Shown piece after piece: positions 42,979 to 54,198 of a DNA stretch of 64,000 nucleotides. This DNA is from Amycolatopsis arida (lineage in GTDB: Bacteria > Actinomycetota > Actinomycetes > Mycobacteriales > Pseudonocardiaceae). The translations under genes and the position numbers were made by a program. The notes beneath the pieces were generated by a model that did not search any database, had not been told where the DNA came from, and saw nothing but the letters and a program-made list of their open reading frames with translations. Every line of letters begins with the position of its first letter. The first letter of the stretch is position 1. The stretch spans positions 124,001-188,000 of the forward strand of contig NZ_FOWW01000007.1 of the NCBI RefSeq assembly GCF_900115565.1, given 5' to 3'.

Positions 42979-43169
42979 ATGTCGATCACCACGAGGCTGC
43001 TGGCCTACCTGCTCGCGCTGGTGGCCGTCTTCGGGGTGACCTGGGCGGTCGGCGCCGCCGTCGGCCCGCTGGGCCGGACCACCGGCACCGTCTCCCCGGC
43101 GCCCGAGGCACCCATGGAGACCGTCCACGACGAACACGGAGACGGGCACGGAACCGGGAGGAGCGAGGG

Positions 43170-43173
<4 letters not shown>
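42979..43173 (+). CDS. small membrane protein of the cop operon
   Basis: 64 aa, one N-terminal membrane helix ([20 protein letters not shown]), then a His/Glu/Asp-rich tail ([13 protein letters not shown]) that could bind copper. It overlaps copA by ATGA. Small His-rich membrane proteins recur at this position in actinobacterial cop operons; function is unproven. Confidence 0.8.
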
Positions 43174-45473
<2,300 letters not shown>

Positions 45474-45555
45474 CCCACCCGGCGTGTTCGCCGCCCGCGT
45501 CACCGCGTTGGCCGCCCGCGTCCGGCAGCGGCGGCCCGTCGGGGGCGGCGGGGAC

Positions 45556-46728
45556 TCAGCCGCAGGCGGACTTGGCGAGCAGCACCCGCTCCAGTGCCTC
45601 GCGCACCCGGGAGCGGGGCAGCTCGCCGGTCGCCACCGCCCGCTCGAGCCGGTCCAGCACCGGCCCGACCCGGCCTCCGGACGACCACAGCGCCTGGTCG
45701 GCACCCGCCCGCAGTGCCGCCAGCACGGCGTCCGGGAGCGGGTACCGGTCGGTGACCGCGCGCATGGCGCCCAGGTCGTCGGTCACGACCGCGCCGGGAA
45801 ACCCGAACTCCGTGCGCAGCAACCGGTACGCCGCCGGGCTGAGCGAGGCCGGCTCGCCCGCGGTGAGCCCGGGCACGGTCAGGTGCCCGACCATCACGCC
45901 GGCGGAACCGAAGTCGGCGAGGTCCGCGTACGCGCGCAGGTCGTGCGCGCGCAGCCGGGACAGCGGAGGCGTGACCACGGCCTGCCGGTGCGAGTCGCCG
46001 TCGGCGTGCCCGTGACCGGGGAAGTGCTTGAGCACGGGTTGGACGCCGGCGGCGGCCAGCCCGGAGGCGAAGGCGAGCGCGTAGTCGCGGGCCACCGTGG
46101 GGTCGGCGGAGAAGGCGCGGTCGCCGATCACCGCGGTGTCGGGCTGGTCACCGATGTCGAGCACCGGCGCGTAGTCGACGGTGACCCCGCGGGCCCGCAG
46201 CGCGGCGCCGCGCCGCTCGGCGAGCGCCCGCACCTGCCCGGGGCTCATCGTCCTGGCCATCTCCCTGGCGCTGGGCAGTGGCCCGTCGAGCCGGTCGACC
46301 CGCTGCACCCGGCCGCCCTCGTCGTCCACCGCGACCGAGAGCGGCAGCGTGGCGGCGTGGTGCACCGGTGCGAGCGCGTCGCCGGTGAGCAGCGTCGGGT
46401 CGTCACCGCCGACGAAGATGCCGCCGACCCGTTCGGCGCGCACCAGGTCCGCCGCCGCCGCGGGGTCGGCCGGGTCCACCCCGACCACGAGCAGCTGCGC
46501 CAGCCGCTCCCGAGGGGACAGCCGCGCGATCACCGGGCCGCATTCCGACGTGGAGCGAGCCGCCTGCTCCGGCGTCGGGCCGGCGGCCTCGTTCCTGTCG
46601 CTGAGCGGCACCGGCGTGCCGGTGAGCCGGGCCCGCTCCTCCCCCATCACGACCAGCCCGGCCAGCAGCGCGCCGAGCGCGGCGGTGAGCAGCAGTCGCG
46701 TGGCGGGTGCGGATCGGGGCGGCCGCAC
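45556..46728 (-). CDS. secreted/membrane GH3 beta-N-acetylhexosaminidase (NagZ-like)
   Basis: 390 aa from GTG 46728, chosen because AGGGAGGTGCC sits immediately before it. N-terminal signal anchor (LLLTAALGALLAGLVVM). GH3 core has DEGGRVQR, the His-containing KHFPGHGHADGDSH and the nucleophile region VTDDLGAM. It releases GlcNAc from muropeptides. It has a Cys near the C-terminus (KSACG) and is transcribed divergently from the NB-ARC gene. Confidence 0.9.
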   Translation of the reverse strand: MRPPRSAPATRLLLTAALGALLAGLVVMGEERARLTGTPVPLSDRNEAAGPTPEQAARSTSECGPVIARLSPRERLAQLLVVGVDPADPAAAADLVRAERVGGIFVGGDDPTLLTGDALAPVHHAATLPLSVAVDDEGGRVQRVDRLDGPLPSAREMARTMSPGQVRALAERRGAALRARGVTVDYAPVLDIGDQPDTAVIGDRAFSADPTVARDYALAFASGLAAAGVQPVLKHFPGHGHADGDSHRQAVVTPPLSRLRAHDLRAYADLADFGSAGVMVGHLTVPGLTAGEPASLSPAAYRLLRTEFGFPGAVVTDDLGAMRAVTDRYPLPDAVLAALRAGADQALWSSGGRVGPVLDRLERAVATGELPRSRVREALERVLLAKSACG

Positions 46729-46930
46729 GGCACCTCCCTGCGGGTCGTGGGGCGGCGGGCCGGCACCCCATGACATCACGGATCCCGCCGATCGGCACCC
46801 CCGCGCGGGCCGTTCGGCCGAAGCTCAACAGGACAAGCGTCCTGCATTTGAGTGAAGGTGCGGGAAAGCCCTGCCTTGCGCCCCTGGCACGTGGTGTGGT
46901 GGAACTGGAGAGCTACGGGGTGAGGCAACG

Positions 46931-49048
46931 ATGGAGGCAGGGCGGCGCACCGGTGGACCGAACGCGGTCCGTAACACCCTGCCCGGAAGCGTCACCGGAC
47001 CAGTGGTGCAGGCGGGTGCGGTGCACGAGCTGCATCTGAACACCCGCTGGAAGCCGGTGGTCCCCGCCCAGCTGCCTCCGCCGCCCTCGGCGCTGCCGGG
47101 CCGGGACCGGGAACTGGCCGAGCTGGACCGTTGCCGAGCCACCCCCGGCCGCCTGCCGCTGGCCGTGCTCAGCGGGCCGGGTGGCATCGGCAAGACCGCG
47201 CTGGCGCTGCGCTGGTTGCATCGCATTCGCACCGACTGCTCAGACGGACAGCTCTACGTGGACCTCGCCGCCTCCGACCCGGCCGGCCCGGTGCCGCCGG
47301 ACAAGGTGCTCCAGTGGTTCCTGCACGCGCTCGGCGTGCCCCCGGAGGACATCCCGGACGAGCAACCCGAGCGGGAGGCGATCTTCCGGTCGTTGACCGC
47401 GGACCGCGCGCTGGCGCTGCTGCTGGACAACGCGGCGTCGGCGGCCCAGGTCCGCCCGCTGCTTCCGGCGACGGTCACCGGCGTCGTCGTGGTCACCAGC
47501 CGGTGGCGGCTGAACGGGCTGGCGATGCACGGCGCCCGGTTCGTCGAGGTGGGCCCGTTGGGGCCAGCGGAGTCGACCGCCGTGCTGGCCGAGGTCATCG
47601 GGCCGGAACGGGTCGCGGCCGAACCGAACGCCGCGGAGCGGCTCGTCTCGGTGTGCGGTGGCGTGCCGCTCGCGCTGACCCTGGTGGCCGCCCGGCTGCG
47701 CACCCGGCCGCGCCGCCCCCTCACCAGGGAGGCCACCGCGCTGGCCGAGCGGGCCGACCTGCTCCGGCTGTCCACGGAGGACGACCCGGCGCTGCGGGCG
47801 GCCTTCGACTCCTCCTACGAGAGCCTCCCCCCGGCCGCGGCCCGGCTCTACCGGCTCTGCGGCCTGTACCCCGGCGGCAGGGTGCGCGCCGACGTGCTCG
47901 CGGCGGTGACCGGCGAGGCGCTGGGTGACGTCGAGGAAGGGCTGGACGAGCTGGTGGACGCCAACCTCCTGGCCGAGGGCCCGGACGACCACCTGCGCTG
48001 CCACGACCTGCTGCGTGCCCACGCCCGGGAGGTCGCGAGACGGGACTGCCCCGAGCCGGAGCGGGCGGCCGCCGCGCGGGCACTGGTCGAGTGGCACCTG
48101 GACATGCTGGTGCGCGCCGACATCGTGCTGCACCCGCACCGGTGGCGGGTCGGCCCGCGCTACGCCCGGCTCGCCGCCGAGGCCCCGGCGTTCCCGGACG
48201 CCCGAGCCGCGCTGCGCTGGCTCGAACACGAGCAGCAGGCGATGTGGGCGGCGCTGCGCGAGGCCGCCGCGTGGGGCTGGTCCGACCTGGTGTGGCAGTT
48301 CTGCGAGGCGCTGTGGGGCTTCTTCACCCACCACCAGCACTACACCGAGTGGATCCAGGTGCACGAGGAGTTCGGCGTCCCCGCGGCGCAGCGCCGCGGG
48401 CACCGGCTCGCCGAGGTGCGGCTGCGCGGCCAGCTCGCGTTCGCCCTGGCGAAGGTGCACCGCTACCCCGACGCGGCGCGGGAGAACGAGAAGGCGCTCC
48501 GGCTGGCGAAGGCGGAGGGCCACGAGCCGAGCATCGCCAGCGCGCTGTCCCAGCTCGGCCGGGTCGCCCGCGGCCTCGGCGACCTCACCACGGCGATCGA
48601 GCACTACCGGGCGGCGGCCCGGCTGCAGGACCGGCTGGGCATCCCGCGCGGGGTGGCGCTGTGCCGGCGCCGGATCGGCGAGGTGCTCGTCGAGCTCGGC
48701 CGGGTCGACGAGGCGGTGGTCGAGCTGGAGGCGGCGGCGCGGATCATGGTTGAGGTCGGCGACCCCGTGCAGCACGCCCGCGCGCTCGTCCGGCTCGGCA
48801 CCCTGCACGGCCGGCAGGGCAGGGCGGAGGAGGCGCGGCGGTTGCTGCACACCGCGCTGGCCACCGTCCGCGACCTCGGGTCACCGCACCACACCGCCGA
48901 GGTCCTCGCCGCGCTCGGCGAGCTGGCGGCCGACGGCGGCGACCCGGTCACCGCCCGGGACGCGCTCACCGAGGCCGTCGCGCTCTACGCCGCGGCGGAG
49001 AACCCGCGGGCAGGGGCGCTCGCCGCGCGGCTGCGCGAGCTGCCGTAG
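46931..49048 (+). CDS. STAND NTPase: short amyloid-like motif + NB-ARC + TPR (NLR-like)
   Basis: 705 aa from ATG 46931. Residues 15-36 hold a short motif (NTLPGSVTGPVVQAGAVHEL) ahead of a Pro-rich linker. NB-ARC follows with Walker A GPGGIGKT (82-89), Walker B-like ALALLLDNA, VVVTSRWRL and GGVPLAL, then a winged helix and TPR repeats (ALRLAKAEGHEPSIASALSQ and later). The core G-x-V-x-G-P-V-V-Q-A also ends the 115-aa protein at 54199. In bacterial NLRs such N-terminal motifs (BASS) template amyloid in a partner with the same motif and a Bell pore-forming domain. No AfsR-type DNA-binding domain is present, so it is not a SARP. Confidence 0.88.
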   Translation: MEAGRRTGGPNAVRNTLPGSVTGPVVQAGAVHELHLNTRWKPVVPAQLPPPPSALPGRDRELAELDRCRATPGRLPLAVLSGPGGIGKTALALRWLHRIRTDCSDGQLYVDLAASDPAGPVPPDKVLQWFLHALGVPPEDIPDEQPEREAIFRSLTADRALALLLDNAASAAQVRPLLPATVTGVVVVTSRWRLNGLAMHGARFVEVGPLGPAESTAVLAEVIGPERVAAEPNAAERLVSVCGGVPLALTLVAARLRTRPRRPLTREATALAERADLLRLSTEDDPALRAAFDSSYESLPPAAARLYRLCGLYPGGRVRADVLAAVTGEALGDVEEGLDELVDANLLAEGPDDHLRCHDLLRAHAREVARRDCPEPERAAAARALVEWHLDMLVRADIVLHPHRWRVGPRYARLAAEAPAFPDARAALRWLEHEQQAMWAALREAAAWGWSDLVWQFCEALWGFFTHHQHYTEWIQVHEEFGVPAAQRRGHRLAEVRLRGQLAFALAKVHRYPDAARENEKALRLAKAEGHEPSIASALSQLGRVARGLGDLTTAIEHYRAAARLQDRLGIPRGVALCRRRIGEVLVELGRVDEAVVELEAAARIMVEVGDPVQHARALVRLGTLHGRQGRAEEARRLLHTALATVRDLGSPHHTAEVLAALGELAADGGDPVTARDALTEAVALYAAAENPRAGALAARLRELP

Positions 49049-49348
49049 CGGCCACCCGGCCACCAACAGGTCGTGCGCCGCCATCGCCACCGGCACGACC
49101 GGCCATGGCCAGCACACCTCCTCACCGGACCGCGCGACCAGCACGCAGCCGTGGGGGTGACCGGCGACGGCGAGCAGCGCCCCGGTGCGCGGAGCCAGCG
49201 CCGCCCGGGCCCGCCGCGTCGCCACCGTCTCGGTCGGGGAGCAGGCGCACACCAGCACGTCGGCGCACCGGCACCAGGGTTCCGGCGCGAGCCCCGGCAC
49301 GGCGATCAGGCAGCCGCCGGCGCGCAGCACTCCCGGCACCTCAGGCAT
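48881..49348 (-). CDS. unrecognised 155-aa protein coupled to the glycosyltransferase-like gene
   Basis: ATG 49348 overlaps the stop of the upstream gene by 8 bases. Begins MPEVPGVLRAGGCLIAVPGL and is Cys-rich at first (PWCRCADVLVCACSP), then GALLAVAGHPHGCVLVARSG. The last 168 bp lie antisense to the TPR end of the NLR-like gene, where coding is less certain. No family recognised. It could be shorter in reality if the 3' end is frame-shifted. Confidence 0.5.
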   Translation of the reverse strand: MPEVPGVLRAGGCLIAVPGLAPEPWCRCADVLVCACSPTETVATRRARAALAPRTGALLAVAGHPHGCVLVARSGEEVCWPWPVVPVAMAAHDLLVAGWPLRQLAQPRGERPCPRVLRRGVERDGLGERVPGGDRVAAVGRQLAERGEDLGGVVR

Positions 49349-50549
49349 CGTCGGCCTCCAGCGGAACGGGCAGCGGCACCACGGCGGTGGGCAGCCCGCA
49401 CGCCGGCTCCGGGAGGTTGAGCAGGCGGTACATGGTGGCTCGCAGCACGGCCGCGGCCCCGCCGGGCCGCGAGCTGAGCGCGGCGGCGACCGTCTCACGG
49501 AGGTGTTCCTGGCGGGTCAGTGCCACCTCGAGCTGCGCCGCCAGCGGCCGGCCGGTGTCGAGCGCGGGGGCGGCCTCGCGGACGAGGTCGGCGAGGCTGC
49601 CGGGGCGGATGTCGTCGCGCGGGAAGGTGGCCAGGGTGATCGGGCGACCGATGGCGGCGGCGTAGGCGGTGGTGGAGCCGTGGTCGCCGAGCACCCAGTC
49701 GGCCGCGACCATCGCCCCGCGCCAGCCCTCCTCCGGCGGGATCAGCAGCAGCCCGGCGCGCAGGCAGTCGGCCAGCCAGGCACGCACCTGCCGGGTGCCG
49801 TGCACGGTCCAGATGTTCGGGTGCAGCACCGCGGCGACCCTGCCGCCGCTCTCGACCAGTGCCCTGCGGTACAGCTCGGGTCGTTGCCCGAAGGTGGACT
49901 CGGTGGACCAGGTGGAGCTGACGACGGTCAGCCGCTCCCCCTCGGCGACACCGAGCGCGTCGCGGTACCGCCGCCGCAGCGGGAGGCTGGCCAGCATGCG
50001 GTCGAGGCAGATGTCGCCGGCCACCACGGCGACCGGCTCCGCCTCCGGACACAGCTCGCGCAGCGCCGGCAGCTCGTCGTCGGAGGTGAGCGCGAGCGCG
50101 GCGGGCAGCACGCGGCCGCGGAAGGTGAGCAGCTCGCGGTCGAGCCCCGTGGTCGGGGTGGTGGCCGCGCCGGCCTTGCGGCTGAGCCGGCGGGACATCA
50201 GGCTGCCGGCGCCGTGCGGCAGCAGCAGGATCGGGCCGTGCAGGTCGGCGAGGTGCCGGTGGCTGGCGGCGAGGACGAGGTCGAACGCGTGCCGGGTCGC
50301 CTGGTGCCAGGGCAGCACCAGGCCCCCCTGGCGGCGGACGTAGTCCTCGACCCCGTGCCAGGTGTCGCCGGTGTGCGGGACGGTGAACACCACCTGCACG
50401 CGGTGGTCGGCCTCCAGCAGCGGGACCAGGTCGAGCAGCCGCGTGCCGGCGGTCATGGTCGGCACCACGACGAGCACCGTGCGGCAGCCGGCCAGGGTGA
50501 CCCGGCTCGCCGCGCCGAGGCCGAAAGGTCCGCGAATCCAACCGGTCAT
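49341..50549 (-). CDS. glycosyltransferase/CDP-glycerol-transferase-like protein
   Basis: 402 aa from ATG 50549 with GGGGAG upstream. Shows a GT-B-like pattern: TVLVVVPTMTAGTRLLDLVP, PILLLPHGAGSLMS, VVSSTWSTESTFGQ, VAAVLHPNIWTVHG and AADWVLGDHGSTTAYAAAIG. The HGSTT and HPN blocks resemble CDP-glycerol glycerophosphotransferases and related enzymes. Substrate unknown. In actinomycetes such genes sit beside STAND/SARP genes, as here. Confidence 0.72.
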   Translation of the reverse strand: MTGWIRGPFGLGAASRVTLAGCRTVLVVVPTMTAGTRLLDLVPLLEADHRVQVVFTVPHTGDTWHGVEDYVRRQGGLVLPWHQATRHAFDLVLAASHRHLADLHGPILLLPHGAGSLMSRRLSRKAGAATTPTTGLDRELLTFRGRVLPAALALTSDDELPALRELCPEAEPVAVVAGDICLDRMLASLPLRRRYRDALGVAEGERLTVVSSTWSTESTFGQRPELYRRALVESGGRVAAVLHPNIWTVHGTRQVRAWLADCLRAGLLLIPPEEGWRGAMVAADWVLGDHGSTTAYAAAIGRPITLATFPRDDIRPGSLADLVREAAPALDTGRPLAAQLEVALTRQEHLRETVAAALSSRPGGAAAVLRATMYRLLNLPEPACGLPTAVVPLPVPLEADDA

Positions 50550-50772
50550 GGCCGTTCTCCCCTCGTCGGTGGTGGGTTGCCGCCGAGGGTCCGGGTCCCA
50601 CTGGTCGACCATCGGTCAGCGAACGGCCGAACACCTTTCAATTGATCACCAGTCGTGACAGGACTTTGACAGGTCGTGATTTTGCCCCTGGTTAATCGGG
50701 CCATGGGATGGAAAACTGGTAGGCCATTCGAGCGTGGCCGTGGACCGGCGACGAACGAGGGGGTGCGTCGCG

Positions 50773-53751
50773 GTGGTTGATCACATCGCATTCGGAATAC
50801 TGGGGCCCACGAGAATGCAGATGCACGGGCAATTGACCGTGCAGTGGGGACCGCTCAGGGAGCCCAAGCTCCTCGCCGTCCTGCTGACCCGCCCTCGCCA
50901 CCGGTTCACCGCCGACGAGCTGCTGAGCTGGCTCTGGACCGACGATGAGGCACTCCCCCGAAACCTGCATCAGACGCTGCAGACCAAGGCGACCCGCCTG
51001 CGGCAGGCGTTGCACCGGGCCGGGAATCCCGCCATCCTGCCGCGCGCCGATCGTGGTTACCGGATCGAAGTCGACAAGAACGTGATCGACTATCACGCGT
51101 TTCAGCTGCACGTGTCGAATGCACGTGCACTCAGCGCGGAGGGTCGGCATCGCGAGGTGGTCGGGAGGCTGGAACGGGCGCTTTCTCTGTGGGCGGACGA
51201 GCCACTCGCCGAGCTGGATTCCGAACCGGCTCGTGAATGGCGCCGCACGGTACAGGACAACGACCTGCTCCCGGCCAATGTGCTGCTGCTCGACGCGGAG
51301 CTGAAGCTCGGCCGGTTACACGACGCCCTGCATCGGCTCGACGACCTGCAACGGCAACACGGCGACGACGTGGACCTGGCGGTGCGCCGGCTGCGCGTAC
51401 TGCACGGGCTGTGCCGCTTCGAGGAGGCCGACGAGTACTACCTGCGCACCCGAAGACGGCTCGATCGGGCCGCGGCGGACGAGCTGAGGCGGTGTCAGGA
51501 CGCGCTGCTGGCGGGCCGGGATCGGGTGGCGCCGGCGGAGCGGGTGATGGTGGCGGCGCACGAGTCACCGCCACCGCCGCGGCTGCTCCCACACGACCTG
51601 CCCGGGTTCGCCGGCCGGGAGGACGTGCTGACCGAGCTGGATCGGGCCACAGGTGTCGCGGACGAGATCCGGCCGGGTGTGGTGGTGGTCAGCGGGTTGG
51701 GCGGGGTGGGCAAGACCGTCACCGTGGTGCACTGGGCGCACCGGGTGGCCGACCGGTTCCCCGACGGGGTGCTCTTCGCCGATCTGCGCGGCTTCTCGGC
51801 GGACCGGCCGATGGCCGACGCCGAGCTGGTCGACCTGTTCCTGACCGCGCTGCGGAGCCCGATGGAGCACGTCACGCGCCCGAACGAGCGGGCGGAGAAG
51901 CTCCGGGCCCGACTCACCGGCCGGAGGACCCTCGTGGTTCTGGACAACGCGGCGAGCACGCAACACGTGCAGTCGGTGCTCCCACTGCTCGCGGGGTGTG
52001 TCGTGGTGGTGACCAGTCGGCACTGGCTGACCGGGCTCAACAGGTTTCCACGGGTGGTCCTGCGGCCGATGGTGGACGAGGCGGCCAGGGAGCTGCTCGC
52101 CGCACGGATCGGAGAGCGGGCTGAGCGAGAGCCGGCGGCCCTGGCCGAACTGGCGCGGCTCTGTGCCGGGGTGCCGCTGGCGTTGACGCTCGTCGCCGAC
52201 CAGGCGGTGCGGTCCGGAGCGCCGCTGGCACAGCTCGCGCGGCGACTGCGGGACCCAGAGACGCTCCTCGGTATCGGTGACGACGGCGACGGAGTGGACA
52301 CCAGCTTGCGGGCGGTGTTCTCGCTGTCGTACCACGCGCTGGAACTTGCCGACGCGCGGCTGTTCCGGCTTCTGGGGTTGCATCCCGGCGCCGAGTTCGG
52401 GGTGGCCGCGGCCGCCGCGCTGGCCGGGGAACCAATGTCCACTGTGGAGCGAAGGGTGGCGACACTGGCCAGCGCTCACCTGCTGGAGCAGCCGGGCGAG
52501 GTGGACCGGTACCGGATGCACGACCTGCTGTTCGCCTACGCGGCGGCCCTGGCCGCCGACCATGACGAGGGCTCGCGGGCACGAACGCGCCTGTTGAACT
52601 TCTACCTCCACACCGCGCACACCGCACACCGGACGGTCTTCCCACACCGCCAGGTTCCACCGATGCCCGATCGAGTACCCGACACACCAGTCCTGTCCTT
52701 CACGGACGAGCGGGAAGCGGCACGGTGGTGCTTGCGCGAGCGGGCGAGTCTGGTGGCGGCCGCGCGTCACGCCGCGCGCAACGGCCACCACGACTACGCC
52801 TGGCGGTTGCCGCACACCATCATCGACCTCCTCAAACGTCACGGCTACTACAGCGACGGCAGAGCCGCGCTCGAGGTCGCGGTGAGCTCCGCGGTACGCG
52901 ACCACCAACCGTCGGCGGAGGCAGCGTCCCTCAACGATCTCGGACATCTCAGCCTCACCATGGGTGACACCGATGCCTCCATCGGCTACTTTCTGCGCGC
53001 CCTCCGGCTCGCGAAAGAGATCGGTGACCGGGTGGGGCTACTGACCGCGAGCCTGAACATCGGCCGGTGGCAACGGCAACTCGGCCAGCTCGATGCGGCT
53101 ATCGCGACCTACCGCGAGTGCGCCGAGATGGCCGAAGAGCTGTGCGACCACGACCGCCGGGCAAGCGCGGCCCACCGGTTGGGTGAGGTGTTCGTCGACG
53201 CGGGGCGGTACCCGCTGGCTGAGGAGCAGTTCCTGCGGGCACTGCGGATCCGGGAGCAGATCGGCGATCTCAGCGGACGAGTCGAGACCTTGGGCGAACT
53301 GGCCGCGCTGAGCCGAGAACTAGGCCATCCGCTCAGGGCGAGGAAGCACTGCGAACAGGCCAAGGCCCTGCTGGAACAGATCCAGGGCGTCGGGGCAGGC
53401 ATGCGGACCTACCTCGTACTGGCCGAGTTGGAGCTCGACGAGCAGCGGACCACGACCGCCGAACAGCACGCGGAGGAAGCGCTGTACCGGGCACGGCGGG
53501 CGGGCAGCGCGACCGATGTGGCGCAGGTCCTCGTCGTACTGGGGACGATCAGCAGGGCCCGCGGGGAGGCCGATGTCGCACGTGACAGATGGTTGCGGGC
53601 ACGCGACATCTTCGCCGGACACCACCGCCTCGACGACGCCAAGCGGATGTCGGAGCGGATCGCCGCGCTGGAGGTGGCGCAACCGATGATCCCGAACGCG
53701 AGGACACCCTCCGCGCGCGACACGACCCAGTTGGGCCCGAGAACAGGCTAG
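50773..53751 (+). CDS. AfsR/SARP-type regulator (BTAD + NB-ARC + TPR)
   Basis: 992 aa from GTG 50773 (AGGGGG 10 nt before); GTG 50734 is an alternative. The N-terminal OmpR-like winged helix (FGILGPTRMQMHGQLTV, then LTRPRHRFTADELLSWLW, then RADRGYRIEV) leads to a BTAD helical domain (LERALSLWADEPLAELDSEP). NB-ARC has Walker A SGLGGVGKT (about 309-317) and VLDNAAS, followed by TPR repeats. SARP activators bind heptameric repeats upstream of secondary-metabolism genes. Its own target is not obvious; the tiny peptide gene lies downstream. Confidence 0.9.
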   Translation: MVDHIAFGILGPTRMQMHGQLTVQWGPLREPKLLAVLLTRPRHRFTADELLSWLWTDDEALPRNLHQTLQTKATRLRQALHRAGNPAILPRADRGYRIEVDKNVIDYHAFQLHVSNARALSAEGRHREVVGRLERALSLWADEPLAELDSEPAREWRRTVQDNDLLPANVLLLDAELKLGRLHDALHRLDDLQRQHGDDVDLAVRRLRVLHGLCRFEEADEYYLRTRRRLDRAAADELRRCQDALLAGRDRVAPAERVMVAAHESPPPPRLLPHDLPGFAGREDVLTELDRATGVADEIRPGVVVVSGLGGVGKTVTVVHWAHRVADRFPDGVLFADLRGFSADRPMADAELVDLFLTALRSPMEHVTRPNERAEKLRARLTGRRTLVVLDNAASTQHVQSVLPLLAGCVVVVTSRHWLTGLNRFPRVVLRPMVDEAARELLAARIGERAEREPAALAELARLCAGVPLALTLVADQAVRSGAPLAQLARRLRDPETLLGIGDDGDGVDTSLRAVFSLSYHALELADARLFRLLGLHPGAEFGVAAAAALAGEPMSTVERRVATLASAHLLEQPGEVDRYRMHDLLFAYAAALAADHDEGSRARTRLLNFYLHTAHTAHRTVFPHRQVPPMPDRVPDTPVLSFTDEREAARWCLRERASLVAAARHAARNGHHDYAWRLPHTIIDLLKRHGYYSDGRAALEVAVSSAVRDHQPSAEAASLNDLGHLSLTMGDTDASIGYFLRALRLAKEIGDRVGLLTASLNIGRWQRQLGQLDAAIATYRECAEMAEELCDHDRRASAAHRLGEVFVDAGRYPLAEEQFLRALRIREQIGDLSGRVETLGELAALSRELGHPLRARKHCEQAKALLEQIQGVGAGMRTYLVLAELELDEQRTTTAEQHAEEALYRARRAGSATDVAQVLVVLGTISRARGEADVARDRWLRARDIFAGHHRLDDAKRMSERIAALEVAQPMIPNARTPSARDTTQLGPRTG

Positions 53752-54002
53752 AACCAGACACCGCTCGCCTGAATTTTGACTACTTTCCGTTACATCAGCA
53801 TTGCGGCGCTGGCAAGAAGCGCAGCTAGAACACTCGCAGGTTTGCCAGACGAACAACGACTCTACAGTAGGTAGACTAGTCGAGTTTGATCTTCTTCCGG
53901 TTGCCCCATAAGGTTCCGCCAACCCGCGCATAGGGCGCGGGCGGTACCACTCCCACCCGGGGCAACACAACCCCCGCCCGGGTGTGCACGAATGGAGCAC
54001 TT
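53752..54002. other. spacer between SARP gene and peptide ORF; promoter-like and hairpin sequence
   Basis: AT-richer than its surroundings around 53760-53900. TTTGCC (53840s) and TACAGT/TAGACT (53863-53880 zone) could form a promoter for the peptide ORF. A perfect 8-bp stem CACCCGGG/CCCGGGTG (53954-53961, 53977-53984) precedes the peptide's GGAG and may be a terminator or leader structure. Confidence 0.4.
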
Positions 54003-54104
54003 GTGCAAACTCGTCTCCCCGTCCGCCTGGCAGTCCTCACCATCGCGACGACCGCGGTGATGCTGTCGCTGGTCTCCCCGGCATTGGCCTGGTGGTTGCA
54101 CTGA
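54003..54104 (+). CDS. 33-aa signal-peptide-like small ORF
   Basis: GTG 54003 with GGAG 6 nt before. The product opens MQTRLPVRLAVLTIATTAV and closes LSLVSPALAWWLH. It is a complete Sec signal peptide (basic n-region, 17-residue hydrophobic core, ALA cleavage site), leaving only WWLH. It could be a peptide-pheromone precursor, or a leader peptide. Codon choice is typical for the genome. Nothing similar is recognised. Confidence 0.55.
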   Translation: MQTRLPVRLAVLTIATTAVMLSLVSPALAWWLH

Positions 54105-54150
54105 CCTCGCGGTTGATCACGTGATGTAGTCAGGCATTACTGCTAGAGTG

Positions 54151-54192
54151 CCCCCTGGTCCTGCTCGCGTTCGCGAGCCTGATGCCAGGGGG
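54151..54192 (+). promoter_or_regulatory. leader hairpin that buries the ribosome-binding site of the Bell-like gene
   Basis: An outer 8-bp stem CCCCCTGG/CCAGGGGG (54151-54158, 54185-54192) and an inner 7-bp stem GCTCGCG/CGCGAGC (54163-54169, 54172-54178) form one long hairpin. Its 3' arm contains the only Shine-Dalgarno-like run (AGGGGG), 6 nt before GTG 54199. TAGAGT (54144-54149) just before it looks like a -10 box. Translation should be low unless the hairpin opens. Confidence 0.6.
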
Positions 54193-54198
54193 TTACTC

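Noticed and set aside
46931..49048. SARP/AfsR regulator reading of the first NB-ARC gene
   Set aside because: It has no OmpR-like or BTAD domain; the N-terminus is only a short motif and linker. The real AfsR-type gene is at 50773.
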